DNA of 64,000 nt from Closterium sp. NIES-65 (GCA_948144175.1 CANXME010002096.1:1798001-1862000); one strand, 5' to 3'; positions 22,326 to 33,000 are shown, counted from the first letter of the stretch. Numbers and translations: made by a program. The notes: a model not told the origin generated them from the sequence alone.

Positions 22326-25300
22326 ATGGCGGTACCAGCAACACGTAGATATCCCCATCGGAGCCCCACAGCGCTCCTGTTTCCTCTCGCGGTGCTGACG
22401 CTTCTTGCCGTTTCGGAATCCGCAAGAATAGTCCCGTACGACGAATCCGTGTCGACTGCGACCAGCACCTTCAGTAATCCAATTCTTCTCAACGACTCGT
22501 CTTCTTCCTCCTCTTCCTCCGCTCTTTCTCTTTCCTCCTTGTCTTCTTCCTCCGCGTTCGTCTCTCCTTCCTCCGCTTCTTCCTCGGCCGAGTCGCACGA
22601 TGACGTGGCAGAGTTGAACGTTGATGACGTGTCGGCTCCGCGGCGCATGATGCTCGCGCCCGGATGGATGCTTTGGCGAATGGCGAACTCCAACAGATGT
22701 CACCCGTCGTCGCTCAATGGCTACACTTCAAGTCGCAAGCTCGGTAACGGGTATGTGTGCGGGCGATGGGGGATAACGGGTATGTGTGCGGGCGACGGGG
22801 AGTAACGGGTATGTGTGCGGGCGACGGGGGGAAACGGGTATGTGTGCGGGCGACGGGGGGAAACGGGTATGTGTGCGGGCGACGGGGGGAAACGGGTATG
22901 TGTGCGGGCCATGGGGGATAACGGGAGGTTCTGGTGGAGATGGGGGGTATTTTCCTGGGGAATGGTGCAACCAACGGGTGTGTGCGCGAAATACCCCCGC
23001 GCGCAAGGGCAGCTTGCGGAGTAACCCGCTCTCAACCGTCTCCTCGTCGACTCCTTCCCGTTCTCCTGCTCTGTGGGGGGATGGATGGCAGCAGCGTGGT
23101 GGCGCGCGAGGCAGAGAGTGAGAGCTGTGTGGGCTGCGAATTACTAACTCTTTATCTCCGCTTGCCATACCCTCCCGCCCACGCCCTTCCCCCCGTCGCT
23201 CCGTTCCCCCATCAGCCTCGTGCTCCACTGGAAGGCAACGACGGGGAAGAGGCTGCGGGTGGTGGTGATGGCGCGCGCGGGGACAGAAGCGGCGGCGGCG
23301 GGGTGGTTTGCCGTGGGGTGGTCCCCCAAGGGCGGCATGGACGGCAGAACGTGGTTGCGCGTGAGGCGGAGAAAGAGAGGTGTATGGGCTGGGATGTGCA
23401 ACTCCTTATCTCCGTCTATCATCCCCTTTCCCCAACGCCCTTTCCCCCACCACCTTTCCCCCGTCCACCCGTGTCCCACCACCCCGGTCTCCCCACCCCT
23501 TCATCAGTCTTGTTCTCCATTGGAAAGCCACGACGGGCAAGAGGTTGCGGGTGGCGGTGGTGGCGCGCGCGGGGACAGAGGCGGCGGCGGCTGGGTGGTT
23601 CGCCGTGGGGTGGTCCCCCAAGGGGGGCATGGATGGCAGCAACGTGGTTGCGCGCGAGGCGGACAGCGCTCCCATCGCGTACGACCTGAGCGGGAACGAG
23701 GATGCGACGGAGTCGCGCACGTGGGTGGTGCAAGATGCGTCGGTGGAACACACTGATAGAGGGATTATCATGCGGTGAGTGGGGGTTGTGCGGAAGTGAG
23801 TGCGGTTCTGAGGCTTAGAGTGCGGTTGTTTTGAGACGTCTCGGGAGGCGGACAGCGCGCCCATCGCGTACGACCTGAGCGGAAACGAGGACGCGACGGA
23901 GTCGCGGACGTGGGTGGTGCAGGACGCTTTTAGAGCACACCGATTGAAGGATTATTATGAGGTGAGTGCTGTTGGGTGCGGTTTTGAGACGAGTCAGGAC
24001 AGCGGGCCTATCACGTTTGACCTGAGCGGGAACGCGGATTCGACTTGGGGGAGGGGAGGAAGGCGCTTCGGTAGAGCACAGCGGAAACGGAAATATTAAG
24101 TAAGCGGGGAAGGTTGGGTGGGATAGAGTGAGTGCGGTTGGGATAGAGCGAGTGGGGTTGGGATAAAGTTATTGGTTTGAGACGTCTCAGGACATCGGCC
24201 CCCATCGCGTACGACGTGAGCGAAAGCGCGGACGCAGGGAGGCGAGAACGTGGGGAGTTGAGGAGAGGATGCGTAGGTTGAGCACACTAGGAAGGGAATT
24301 ATCATGCGGTGAGTGCGGTGGGGATGGGCTGAGAAGGGTGGTTGTGTTGTGGGGTTGTGTTGTGGGACTCGTTGTCATGAGGCGAGTTTGGTTGTGGGGA
24401 AGTGAGTGTGATTGTGAGATTTGTTTTTCATGTCTGTATATATGCATGTGTACAGTAATTACACGATATGTATAAATATGATAAACACATATTTAATGAG
24501 TATCATTATGTCACTCCCCCTTGCCACAACATGCAGGTTCATGCGCATCAAGGGCGACGGGCTGTCAGTGGGCATCAGGACGTGACTGCATCGTTCCTAG
24601 ACTGGTTTTCATGTGCATCCCTCCCCATCTCTCTCCAGCTCTCTTCCCCCTTCTCCCCCACGCCACGCAACGCATGCAGGTTCACGCGCACCAAGGGCGA
24701 CGGCTCGTCGGTGGGCATCAGGACGTGGGAGGGCCTCAACTACATCGTGTTCGCCTATGGCCTGGGCACGACCATTGGGGATCACCAGTACAGGTGTGCA
24801 TGTGCCACGTATGCTCGTTCCGTTGGTGTGCGTGCGTGCATGTGCTGTGTGTGTGTGCTGTGTGTGTGTGTGTGCATGTGCTGTGTGTGTGTGCTTCCTG
24901 GTACCACAGACGTGGGAGGGCTTTAGCTACATCTTGTTCGCCTATGGGATGGGCACCACCATTGGGGACCACCAGTTCAGGTGTGCACGTGCTCTGTAGT
25001 CGCTCTCTTGTTGTCACAGGCATGTGCTTGTGTGTCTATGTGCTGTGTGCTTTATGGTGTATGGGCTGGTGTGAACTCCTCTCACCGTTGAGGTGTAGGA
25101 ATGGGAGAGGACGAGGGCTTTAACTACATTATGTTTGCATTAACATGTGCAACACCATTGGGGACCACTCCTTGCCACTCCTTGCCACTCCCTGCCACTC
25201 GTTGCCACTCCCTGCCACTCGTCGCCACTCCCTGCTACTCCTTGCCACTCCCTGCCACTCCTTGCCACTCCTTGTCTACAAACATCACCAGTAGTACTAC

Positions 25301-25844
25301 TTGTTGATAATTGACAACACCCCATTCCTTGTCTCTTTTCTCCCCTCCTTTCCCCCTTCCCTTCTTCGCCACTCAACCCCCTCTACACCTCGACCCACAC
25401 TTTACAGTTCCCCCCCTTCTCCTAACACCACACCCCCCTCCCTCCCCCACCCTTTCCAACCAGCACCCATCCCCATTTTTCCTTCCTCCCCTCCTCTCTT
25501 TAAATCCCCGTCCCCACCCTATTACACGCCCCCTTCCTACTCAACTCCCCCTTTACACTGCCCCTCGTCTCATTCCCCCTCCATACCACCCCCCTCTACA
25601 GGAGCACAATGCTGATCCACTTAACATGTGTGGCTGTGGCTGTGCCTTGCTGTCTCACCCCCTTTCTTCACCACCCCCTCTTCTCAGGAACACAATGCTC
25701 ACTGACTTAACATGTGTGGCTGTGGCTTGTTGGTCTCACCCTCCCCTCGCCCTCAACGCCCTCCCCTTCCACCACCCCCTCTACAGGAACACAATGCTCA
25801 TTGACTTCACGTGTGGCTGTGGCTTGCTGCGCTTCCGCTGCTGA
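22326..25844 (+). CDS. dom1: secreted DOMON-domain protein, four exons
   Basis: Best model: exons 22326-22750, 23508-23774, 24680-24793 and 25787-25844. All introns are GT-AG in phase 2, giving about 287 aa in frame to TGA. Exon 1 codes a signal peptide (hydrophobic LLFPLAVLTLLAV), a serine-rich stretch and the family motif CHPSSLNGYTS. Exon 2 starts the DOMON sandwich (LVLHWKATTG, then GWFAVGWSPKGGMDG with the putative haem-ligand Met). Exon 3 (KGDGSSVGI, then GDHQYR) carries the putative ligand His. Exon 4 ends in CGCGLLRFRC. DOMON proteins bind b-type haem or sugars; an extracellular redox role is inference. Extra partial copies of every exon lie in the introns, and 23216 is an alternative exon 2 acceptor. 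Convergent with dom2. Confidence 0.75.
22745..22925 (+). repeat. 29-bp minisatellite at the exon 1/intron 1 border of dom1
   Basis: About six units of 29 bp. Each contains AACGG followed by GTATGT, exactly the sequence across the predicted exon 1 donor (GT at 22751). Repeated donors fall at 22780, 22809, 22838, 22867 and 22896. The first unit is partly coding; the rest are intronic. Confidence 0.9.
23079..24315 (+). repeat. Array of exon 2 copies in dom1
   Basis: The exon 2 head recurs in units of about 290 bp: a remnant near 23079-23115, a copy with its own acceptor at 23216, and the complete exon at 23508-23774. The exon 2 tail (SAPIAYDLSGNED...) recurs three more times downstream, near 23846-23961, 23996-24099 and 24189-24308. 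Each tail ends at a donor-like GTGAGT or GTAAGC (23962, 24100, 24309). The downstream tails are diverged and only the 23508-23774 copy codes the whole exon. Confidence 0.8.
24537..25168 (+). repeat. Array of exon 3 copies in dom1
   Basis: Four copies. 24537-24592 is a head-only copy with an in-frame TGA. 24680-24793 is complete. 24910-24980 is a tail copy with acceptor and donor. About 25100-25168 is a decayed tail. The tail copies repeat every 187-190 bp and keep the GDHQ-type His segment in at least the first two. A GT-rich simple repeat lies between copies near 24838-24893. Confidence 0.75.
25165..25274 (+). repeat. 10-bp tandem repeat in dom1 intron 3
   Basis: About eleven units of the type ccactccttg/ccactccctg. 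Pyrimidine-rich simple sequence continues to about 25600. Confidence 0.85.
25602..25844 (+). repeat. Three tandem copies of dom1 exon 4
   Basis: Acceptor plus terminal-exon copies start at 25602, 25688 and 25787, with spacing 86 and 99 bp. All have AACACAATGCT-type starts. The first two are shifted out of frame relative to the C-terminal CGCGLLRFRC; only the last gives the family-like ending and a TGA at 25842. Confidence 0.8.
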
Positions 25845-26043
25845 CATTCTTTGGGGCCGGCCGTGATTGTTGACGCTGACTTGCAAGCTCTCTAACGGCT
25901 TCAGCAGTGGCAGCATCCTCTTCAGGTTGTAGGAAAATTCGTCTGTATTGAGCCAAGCTATGCCCGTTTGGTGTATGGAGATGGGTATACAGACACTTCG
26001 TTTAGAAGGGGTTACAGTGTGACATTATTGGGACCCCGGTCCT

Positions 26044-26105
26044 CTGCACTGCACTGCACTGCACTGCACTGCACTGCACTGAACTGCACTGCACGGCAGT
26101 GCAGT
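26044..26105. repeat. Pentanucleotide repeat (ctgca)n
   Basis: About ten ctgca units between the convergent dom1 and dom2 3' ends. The flanking 25845-26417 holds no gene and is likely 3' UTR or spacer. Confidence 0.85.
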
Positions 26106-26417
26106 GGACTACTTGCCGTCACTCCCCCCTAATAAGATGTGTACAGTCATTTAGAAAAGTTCAGCGGCAGAGCAGTCAGAGAGTAGAGGAGGTGTTGCAC
26201 AACGGCACACCTTGATAGTAACGATGCTGTAAGACTAATACTATAAATAACTTGCTCTCTTTAGTTTTTGTAACTGTTGGCTGGTTGGGTGTAGAGACTC
26301 CTTCCGCTGTTCATGCTGAACCACGCGAACCTGAATACATGTGTAACTGGAGGTACAGATTATAAGTACGGCTCACCAGTGTTTATATACATCTGTATCT
26401 TAGCATCCGGTGCATCA

Positions 26418-29400
26418 TCAGCACATTTTGATAAAGAGCACCCAGCAACCGTTGCAGGAGAAATCGACTGAAGTTGTACCTCTGTTGGAATGATAAAGAA
26501 AAGGGAAACAGAAAATAGAAGCGTTAGCGCCCAAGGAGCAGAACGACATGGAAACATGGAAGGGGACAAAAAAAGTCTCAGGGTACATTCCGCTGTAGAC
26601 ACATGTCCCAATCGATGTGTCCCAATCGAGTGTACCGCTCCGAACCGAACTAAACCAGAGACGCGAAAATTTCGAAACTAGGGTGCAATTCGGTGTAATA
26701 CGATGCAGTGCGGTAGAAACGATTGGGACACATCGATTGGGACGTGTGTCCACAGCGGAATGTACCCTCATTAACCCAAACCCATCTCCCCAAACCCATC
26801 TCCCCATATCCATCTTCCCATACCCATCTCCCCATAACCATCTCCCCATGCTCATCTCCCCATACCCACATGCCCCCCCCCCCCATACCTCTTGCAATGA
26901 CCATGCATCACCCCCATATGCCCGCACCATCTACTCTCATACCGAACTTTGATACCCCCACACCCATCTCCACCCCCACATCTCCCATGCCTCTCCCATC
27001 CTACTGGCAATGGTTGACCATGCATCCCCTCCATACGCCCACACCATCGGAGCTTTCCACATCCCCAAACCCTTTTTCACACCCCCAAACCCATCTTCAT
27101 ACCCCCACATCCCCCAATGCCATTCTCCTGTTAACTCGCATCATGCTGGGAAATGGTCAACTATGTATCCCACCCTTACGGCCACACCATCTGACCATCT
27201 CCATACCCCCCACACCCTACTCCATCTCCCCATACCCACCTTCCATACCCAACTCCATCCCCACTCCTCCCCCACCTCGCATCATGCTGGGCTGTGGTCG
27301 ACCACGCCCCCTCTTCTATACGCCCACTCCATCTGCGCACCTCCATATCCCCATACAAGTCACCATACCTCCCTTACCTCCCATCACGCTGCGCAATGGT
27401 CGACCAAGCATATTGCCCCACACCATCTCATCTCACCATCTCCTCACCCCCACACCTCGCATCTCCTTACCCCCACACCTCGCATCTCCTTACCCCCACA
27501 CCTCGCATCTCCTTACCCCCACACCTCGCATCTCCTCACCCCCACACCTCGCATCTCCTCACCCCCACACCTCGCATCTCCTCACCCCCACACCTCGCAT
27601 CTCCTCACCCCCACACCTCGCATCTCCTCACCCCCACACCTCGCATCTCCTTACCCCCACACCTCGCATCTCCTCACCCCCACACCTCGCATCTCCTTAC
27701 CCCCACACCTCGCATCTCCTTACCCCCCGTCATGCTGGCCAGTGGTGGCTTACGCGTCTCCCCCATTCTGCTCTTTGAGAATTCTAAAAACACTGGTGGT
27801 CCACGCGTCCCGCCCATTCACCCACACCATATGCGACCGCCCGTACGCCCACACCCATTTCCACATGCCCGTATTCATCTCCCATCCCCACGTTCCCTCT
27901 ACCTCGCTCGCATCATGCTGGGCGGGGGTAGACCAAGAGTCTCCCCCATACGCCCACACCATCTCAGCATCTTCACCCCCCAATACCCATCTCCATCCCA
28001 CATCCCCACTACCTCCCATCATGCTGGGCAGTGGTCGACCAAGCGTCCCCCCCATCTGCGCCCGCCCCATGAGGCTTCACTGCATGCCTAAGCACCCATC
28101 TGTGGTACTCATCTCCCCGCCCCCCCCCCCCCCCCCCCCTACCTGGCGTCATGCTGGGCTGTGTTCGACCAAGCATCTGCCCCATACGCCCACAGCATCC
28201 GCGACCGCCCGTGAGGATTCACTGCGACGTCTCCCCCGTCGCCAGATGATCTTGAGAACCTGCCAACCAGAGCCAAACAGTGGTCAACGGCGGTCAACGT
28301 TGGTCAACAGTCGTGATTAACAGTGGCCAACGGTGGTTGAACACTTGTTGTGGGGGATATACGTAGCCAGAAATGGTTAGCGAATAACCATCGCTTACTT
28401 TCTGGTTACCACTCACTTCATAACAGTGCCATGCAAGCTTGTAGTCTCTGTAGAAGGAGACCCTATAGTGAAGCTCGTTGTAGCGCGGACGTTCGAATAC
28501 CCGTCCAGGAAGAACCTCCCCGGGGTGTTGCTGCTCGGAACCCGCACAACCGCGTCTGATCCGCTCATTTGCCCGTCCGGCGTCCACCCTATAGCGAACC
28601 AGCTCTTAGCGGAGACGCTCCCTGCCTTCGCCTGTAGCGCGAGTCGCAGGGTGGATCCGGTTGTAGCCGCCCAGTGGAGGGTCAGACTGGAAAACGACAA
28701 AGAGAGCGAGGCGGTGCGGGCAGGGGGTGGGAAGGGGAGGAGATTTTTCTCAGGGAGTCACGAGTGGCCGTGATGGGATAGGCGTGATGACGGTTGAGTT
28801 TTTATCTGGGGCGGAGGTTGAGTTGAATGCGGTTTTGAAGAAGAATTTCGTGATCCAGCGTAAGTTTTTTGAGAATCCTCAAAAAAACTTTTTGTACAAC
28901 ACCCCATGACGTTGGAGTTATTCTGGGCAGAATCGAACGTGATTGTGAATTTCGAGGCACACTATGCCAGCGCGAAGGGTGGGAGGCTACAGGCCACACA
29001 TCAAGAAAGGTGTGGCCTCTTCCGGGAAGAGGAGGAGGAAGGGTACGACGGGGAGAAAGTGCGGAAGGGGCGGAACAGGGGGGAGGTTCGGAATGGGAGG
29101 AAAGTAAGGAAGGCCCGTATGGGGCGAATCAGACGGAAGGGGAGGAAAGGAAGAACGGCTTCCTTCCTTTCCGCCTGTGAGGGGCCTTCCTCCTTTTCCG
29201 CCCGTACGGGCGGAACGGGAGGAAAGGAAGGAAGGCCTGTAAGGGGCGAATTGGACGCAAGGGGGAAAATGTGCGGAAGGGGCGGATTGTTTCGAAAACT
29301 CTCGAGCACCACTCCAGTGATGATAGGAGGAGACGTGATAAGGCGAGTTTTGAGTCGACTCGAGAGTCGCCTTGTGAACTCTCGAACGCCGGTCCAGCAT

Positions 29401-30213
29401 GACAGGAGGAGGAGAGGATGGAGGACATGGAGATTGTATCTAGTGAAAGTGTTTTGCGAAACACGACAGGATGAGCTCGTACCCGTTATCGAGCGACTTG
29501 TGTCGTGTGATTGTTAGATTGTCTTCAGCAGCAGGCGGAACGGGACTCGTTCGTACCCGCCATAGAGCGACTTGTGTCGTGTGCATTGCAAGAAACTTAC
29601 TTTCGCGTCAAGTCAAAAAGGAAAGAGAAGATGGTCGGTCGTACGTGTGAATGACAACGAGATGCTCTTTTAGTAAAGTCAAGGAGATAAAACAGGGTGG
29701 CAAAACGTACCCGCCATTGAACGACTTAGAAGTAGTATATCCAGGGAGGCTAGACGGCTGACATCGGCGGAACGCGCCCAGCACGCTGCGCAGCGGCGGC
29801 GGAAGAGCGCTCGCGGAACGCGCGTGGGGTGCGCTTTGAGTGTGCGCGAGCGCGGCTTGCGCGGTGTGTGCGGGAAGAGCAGTATGTGTTGCTTCAAGGG
29901 AGCGCGCTGAATGCGCGCAGGGCGGGTGCGCGAGCAGCGCAAGAAGCGGAAGCGCCAGAGAGAGGAAGGAAAGGCGGTCGGCGGAGGATGATTGCGGTCG
30001 CGGGGACAGCCGGTGTCGGCAGTAGCTCGGCGAAAGGACAGGTGCATTACTTCTATTGATATTCAGGAAGAGAAATCGGAATGGGTGGGGAATGGACAAG
30101 GTATGTACGTCTGACCGAGTCGCATCCCTGCAGCCGCCCCTAGGATTTGTCTTATCTGCACGGCACGTGATTGTCGCACGGCGACGGCCACCTCTGCCCC
30201 TTTGCGAGAACAT
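26418..30213 (-). CDS. dom2: secreted DOMON-domain protein, four exons
   Basis: Model on the minus strand: exon 1 from at most 30213 down to 29711, exon 2 28686-28417, exon 3 28259-28143, exon 4 26481-26418. Introns are GT-AG in phase 2 and the whole is in frame, up to 317 aa. Exon 1 ends with the family motif CQPSSLPGYTTS. A hydrophobic stretch (LSFLSLALPLLALLA) begins about 80 residues in, so the true start may be nearer to it, or an upstream exon may exist. Exon 2 has LTLHWAATTG and SWFAIGWTPDGQMSG (Met). Exon 3 has SSGDGGDVAV and NTAQHDAR (His). Exon 4 has VDFSCNGC and ends in KMC. Intron 3 (about 1.66 kb) is filled with copies of the exon 3 tail. Function is inferred from the domain only. 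Confidence 0.72.
26887..28075 (-). repeat. Degenerate tandem copies of dom2 exon 3 tail in intron 3
   Basis: About nine units, visible on the plus strand as catgctgggcagtggtcgac followed by cccccatacgcccacaccat, near 26887, 26999, 27135, 27281, 27384, 27731, 27798, 27912 and 28019. Antisense they read WAYGGDAWSTTAQHDA-like, matching WAYGADAWSNTAQHDA of the real exon at 28143-28259. Most keep a GT donor just after the His segment. Heads of the exon and good acceptors are absent, so they look non-coding. Confidence 0.8.
27438..27729. repeat. 23-bp minisatellite within the dom2 intron 3 array
   Basis: About twelve copies of a 23-bp unit (cacacctcgcatctcctta type), nested between exon-tail copies. 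Because 23 is not a multiple of three and the unit has no stop, long frames appear in every plus frame; these are artefacts. Confidence 0.92.
29090..29260. repeat. Inverted and direct repeats in dom2 intron 1
   Basis: A perfect 20-bp palindrome at 29196-29215 (TTCCGCCCGT and its complement) is flanked by ggccttcctcc/ggaggaaaggaaggaaggcc arms. Two direct copies of a segment of about 35 bp (ggaaggcccgtatggggcga type) lie near 29097 and 29220. It could fold into a long hairpin; a small mobile element is possible but no TSD was found. Confidence 0.6.
29481..29720 (-). repeat. Three copies of the dom2 exon 1 end plus donor
   Basis: The real exon 1 end reads AAGTCGTTCAATGGCGG then GTACGT (donor GT at 29710-29709). 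Near copies read AAGTCGCTCTATGGCGG then GTACGA (29556-29555) and AAGTCGCTCGATAACGG then GTACGA (29482-29481). The spacings are 154 and 74 bp. Confidence 0.75.
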
Positions 30214-31141
30214 TGTGTCGACCGCGTCTATGATCGCTTATCTTTCTGCAACAGTCGCTGCTCACCTCCCTATCGTCGAGGTGAAGTTTGAGTCAACTAA
30301 AACTTTTCTGCTGCTCCCATCTGCTAATTATTGACGCACATACTTAACGTCTCTCCGCGCCGTGCGACGGCTCAAAAGTTCCTAGACGGCATTATTGCCA
30401 ATCCATCTTGAACATACTTAATAAGCTGTTAGCTCATCGAGAGGCTTTAAATATCCACTGCGCCTCACGCTCCTTAGGAAGCTCGAGTCGGCCGCTGCTT
30501 ACGAGCTGCAGCGTGTGACAAGGCAGCAATTGAGTTGAGCGAGCGGCGGTGAGGGAGGATAAAAGGTATGCTGCTGCGGCGGCTTTGCTGTCGAGCGCTG
30601 TTGCTGCATTCACTGCTGCTACTGCTTCTAAAGACCAGGGTACTGACGGCTGCTAGCTTTACTGGATGGTGCTGGCGTGTAACTAAGTGGGGCGACACGG
30701 CTCGGGAAGTACGAGCGACGTGGGGCGAAATGTCGGTTCTTGAGGGATTCGGTTCGGGTTCGGTGACTCGTGGAATTGGGTTGGGAGTGGCTGGTTTAAG
30801 AACGGGTTCGCTGACACCTTTCTGTCTAAACAACGTAACGATCGGGAGTCAGTTTGCCGCATCGACAAATCGTAGAGTATCGACATACGCTAGTAAACTG
30901 GTTTGAGCCCCTGTGGTTTCAAGAAATGAGAAATGGTGAGGGTTTTTAATTTCGTTCCCAGTTTTGCAGTCCGCCAACAAAGTCAGCACGTCCCGAAAGC
31001 TGGGTGCAACCCTGAAGTTTGCAGCCACATGAGTTTTTGAGACATTTCGAGCCGCGTCATTTCGCTGGTGCACCGCCACCGACCTACATTCCATAAAGGT
31101 CACGAATCACAATTGACAGTGTCCAAGCTATCGGAGTGCTC
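30214..31141. other. Unassigned region upstream of dom2
   Basis: No recognisable gene. A plus-strand frame at 30568-30906 begins with a signal-peptide-like leucine run, but nothing else supports it. A TTTAAATA sequence near 30447 could be a minus-strand TATA box for dom2. Ordinary flank otherwise. Confidence 0.4.
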
Positions 31142-31171
31142 ATGGAGTACAATAGAACACAGTTTCATGGA
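31142..31171. repeat. 25-bp duplicated target sequence of Gypsy-2
   Basis: The 25-bp unit beginning atggagtaca occurs just left of Gypsy-2 (31142-31166) and again from 60527 just right of it, with one mismatch. Removing Gypsy-2 and one ATGGA leaves a 25-bp tandem duplication, into which the element inserted. Confidence 0.75.
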
Positions 31172-31514
31172 TGTTACGAGTGCAATTGAGTGAACTAACT
31201 AGAATTGCACTATCGAAGCAAGAGTACAATGAGCGAAGGCATGAGCGAAGAATACATAGCGAAACTACAGTGGTAACGGTAATGGACTGTGGTTTTCACG
31301 TGACGGGCCTGGGACTGAGGTTGGGAAAAATTGTCGAAGTGGAGGCCCGGAGCGCGGGTTACCCGCCGAGCCGTGAGGTCGGGGTGCGATGTGCGAAGGT
31401 GGCGGGCGGATTGTCGATGCGAGGGTTGCGAGTGGTAACGGTGCTTACTGTGGTGCTACAGTGATGTACGCGTTGAGCAGGGATGCGAATTAAGGAAAAC
31501 GATTTTTCCTTACA
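31172..31514 (-). repeat. Gypsy-2 3' LTR
   Basis: 343 bp, TGTTACG...CCTTACA, pairs with 60184-60526. Confidence 0.92.
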
Positions 31515-31599
31515 CTACCCCCCCCCCCTTTAAGGAGGTCCTCCTTACGAAAGTGCGTGTACATCCCTGAAATTTCGGCTGCGCAGGTACTCAATCAGG

Positions 31600-33000
31600 A
31601 CGTGGTGGTTTTAGATTCTGTCCAGGGGAACCCAATTGTCTTCGGTGGGTGTACGGTCCTTCCAGCGGAGTAAGAACTCGATTCTTCGGTCTCCTCGAGG
31701 GTCGTGAACTCCGTGACTCAGGAATTTCTCGGGGGTGACGATTGGTTCGGTTGGTGGTCTTGTCATGCTGGCTGGGCTATTGTGTGGCAGCAAGCTCGTG
31801 GACGAAACGTAAGGGCGAAGTAGGCTGACGTGGAATGAGGGGCTGACGTACCAGTCAGCAGGGAGGAGGAGGTGGGCGGTGACGGGTATAAGCATGTGGC
31901 TTATGCGAAATGGCCCGCAGTATCGGGGGCGGATTTTCGGGGTAATGGGCAGTCGGAGGTTCTGAGTGTCAAGTAAAACTAAGTCGTCGGGCTGGTAAGT
32001 GACAGGCCTGCGGTGGCGGTCGGCGTTGGATTTAGCGATGATGTTCGATTTTTTTATTGCGTCTGCTGCCCGGGTCCGTGCTACTTGTAATATTTCGGCG
32101 AACTGTTATGCTCGTGGTACTGGGTTGTCGAGATTCGGGGTCATGGGTACTGTCTGGTCTTGTCCGTAGTTTAGGTAAAATGGTGACTGTTGGGTCGTGG
32201 CGGATGGCGAGTTGTTGTACGCGAATTCGATTAGTGGCAGTTGTTGTTCCCGCGTGGTCGGGTCGTCACACGTGGCCCTGATGAGCTGTTCCATGGTCTG
32301 ATTTGTCCGTTCTGTCTGTCCGTCAGTTTCGGGGTGGTATGATGAACTGAACTGCAGTCGCGTGCCGAACTGCTGCCACAGGTTCCGCCAGAAGTTGCTG
32401 GTGAATTTCGTGTCGCGGTCGCTGATGATCGCGGCTGGTGTCCCGTGCAGTCGAACGACGGTGGAGATGAAGAGGCGTGCTGTTTCTTCGGCTGTGATTG
32501 ATTTTTTGCAGGCTGCGAAATGTGCCATTTTCGTCAGTCGATCGACGACGGCCAGGATCGCGTCGTTCCCACTCGCCCCGGCTGGTAACCCCGTGACGAA
32601 GTCCATCGTCACCTGCTGCCAAGCACGCTCTGGGGGTGGTATCGGCTGCAACTGTCCCGCCGGCCGCTGTCGTGATGATTTCATGAGCTGACAAGTGGGA
32701 CACGGTGCCACGTGCCGTTGTACGTCGGTCAACATTTCGGGCCAGTAATAATACCGCTGCAGTTGCTGCCGTGTTTTTTCTACTCCGAAATGCTCCGAGG
32801 TAACTCCGTAGTGTGCCTCCTGTAACAGTAATTCCCGAAGCAGTGTATACCCAGGTACCCAAATGCGGCCAGTCCCGGTATTTACGTAATAGACTCCCTT
32901 TGCTGCTGCAAACTGCTACGAATTTCCTCTTGTGAAGAATGGATCCGTCTGGTACTCGTGGATGAATAGGCATGTCAGTAGCGGGCTTGTCTGGGCGAGT
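31600..33000 (-). mobile_element. Gypsy-2 integrase and chromodomain region
   Basis: Closely related to the Gypsy-1 integrase. It has CPTCQ, TMDFVTG, SDRDTKF and DGQTERT motifs and a chromodomain with LLRWKDRTPTEDNW. Part of an old, broken element. Confidence 0.85.

Noticed and set aside
22745-22925. CRISPR-like array (29-bp regular units)
   Set aside because: The units are contiguous without unique spacers, and the setting is a eukaryotic intron.
26723-28320. Long plus-strand proline/histidine-rich frames in all three frames
   Set aside because: They are produced by the 23-bp minisatellite and the dom2 exon-tail array, which lack stops on this strand. No start context, splice logic or known motif supports them.
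30568-30906. Small plus-strand secreted protein (112 codons with a leucine-rich start)
   Set aside because: Only the hydrophobic start is suggestive; there is no family motif, splice context or relative in the window.
31142-31167. A 26-bp target-site duplication around Gypsy-2
   Set aside because: Placing the LTR ends correctly leaves a normal 5-bp ATGGA duplication; the longer match is a tandem repeat already in the target.
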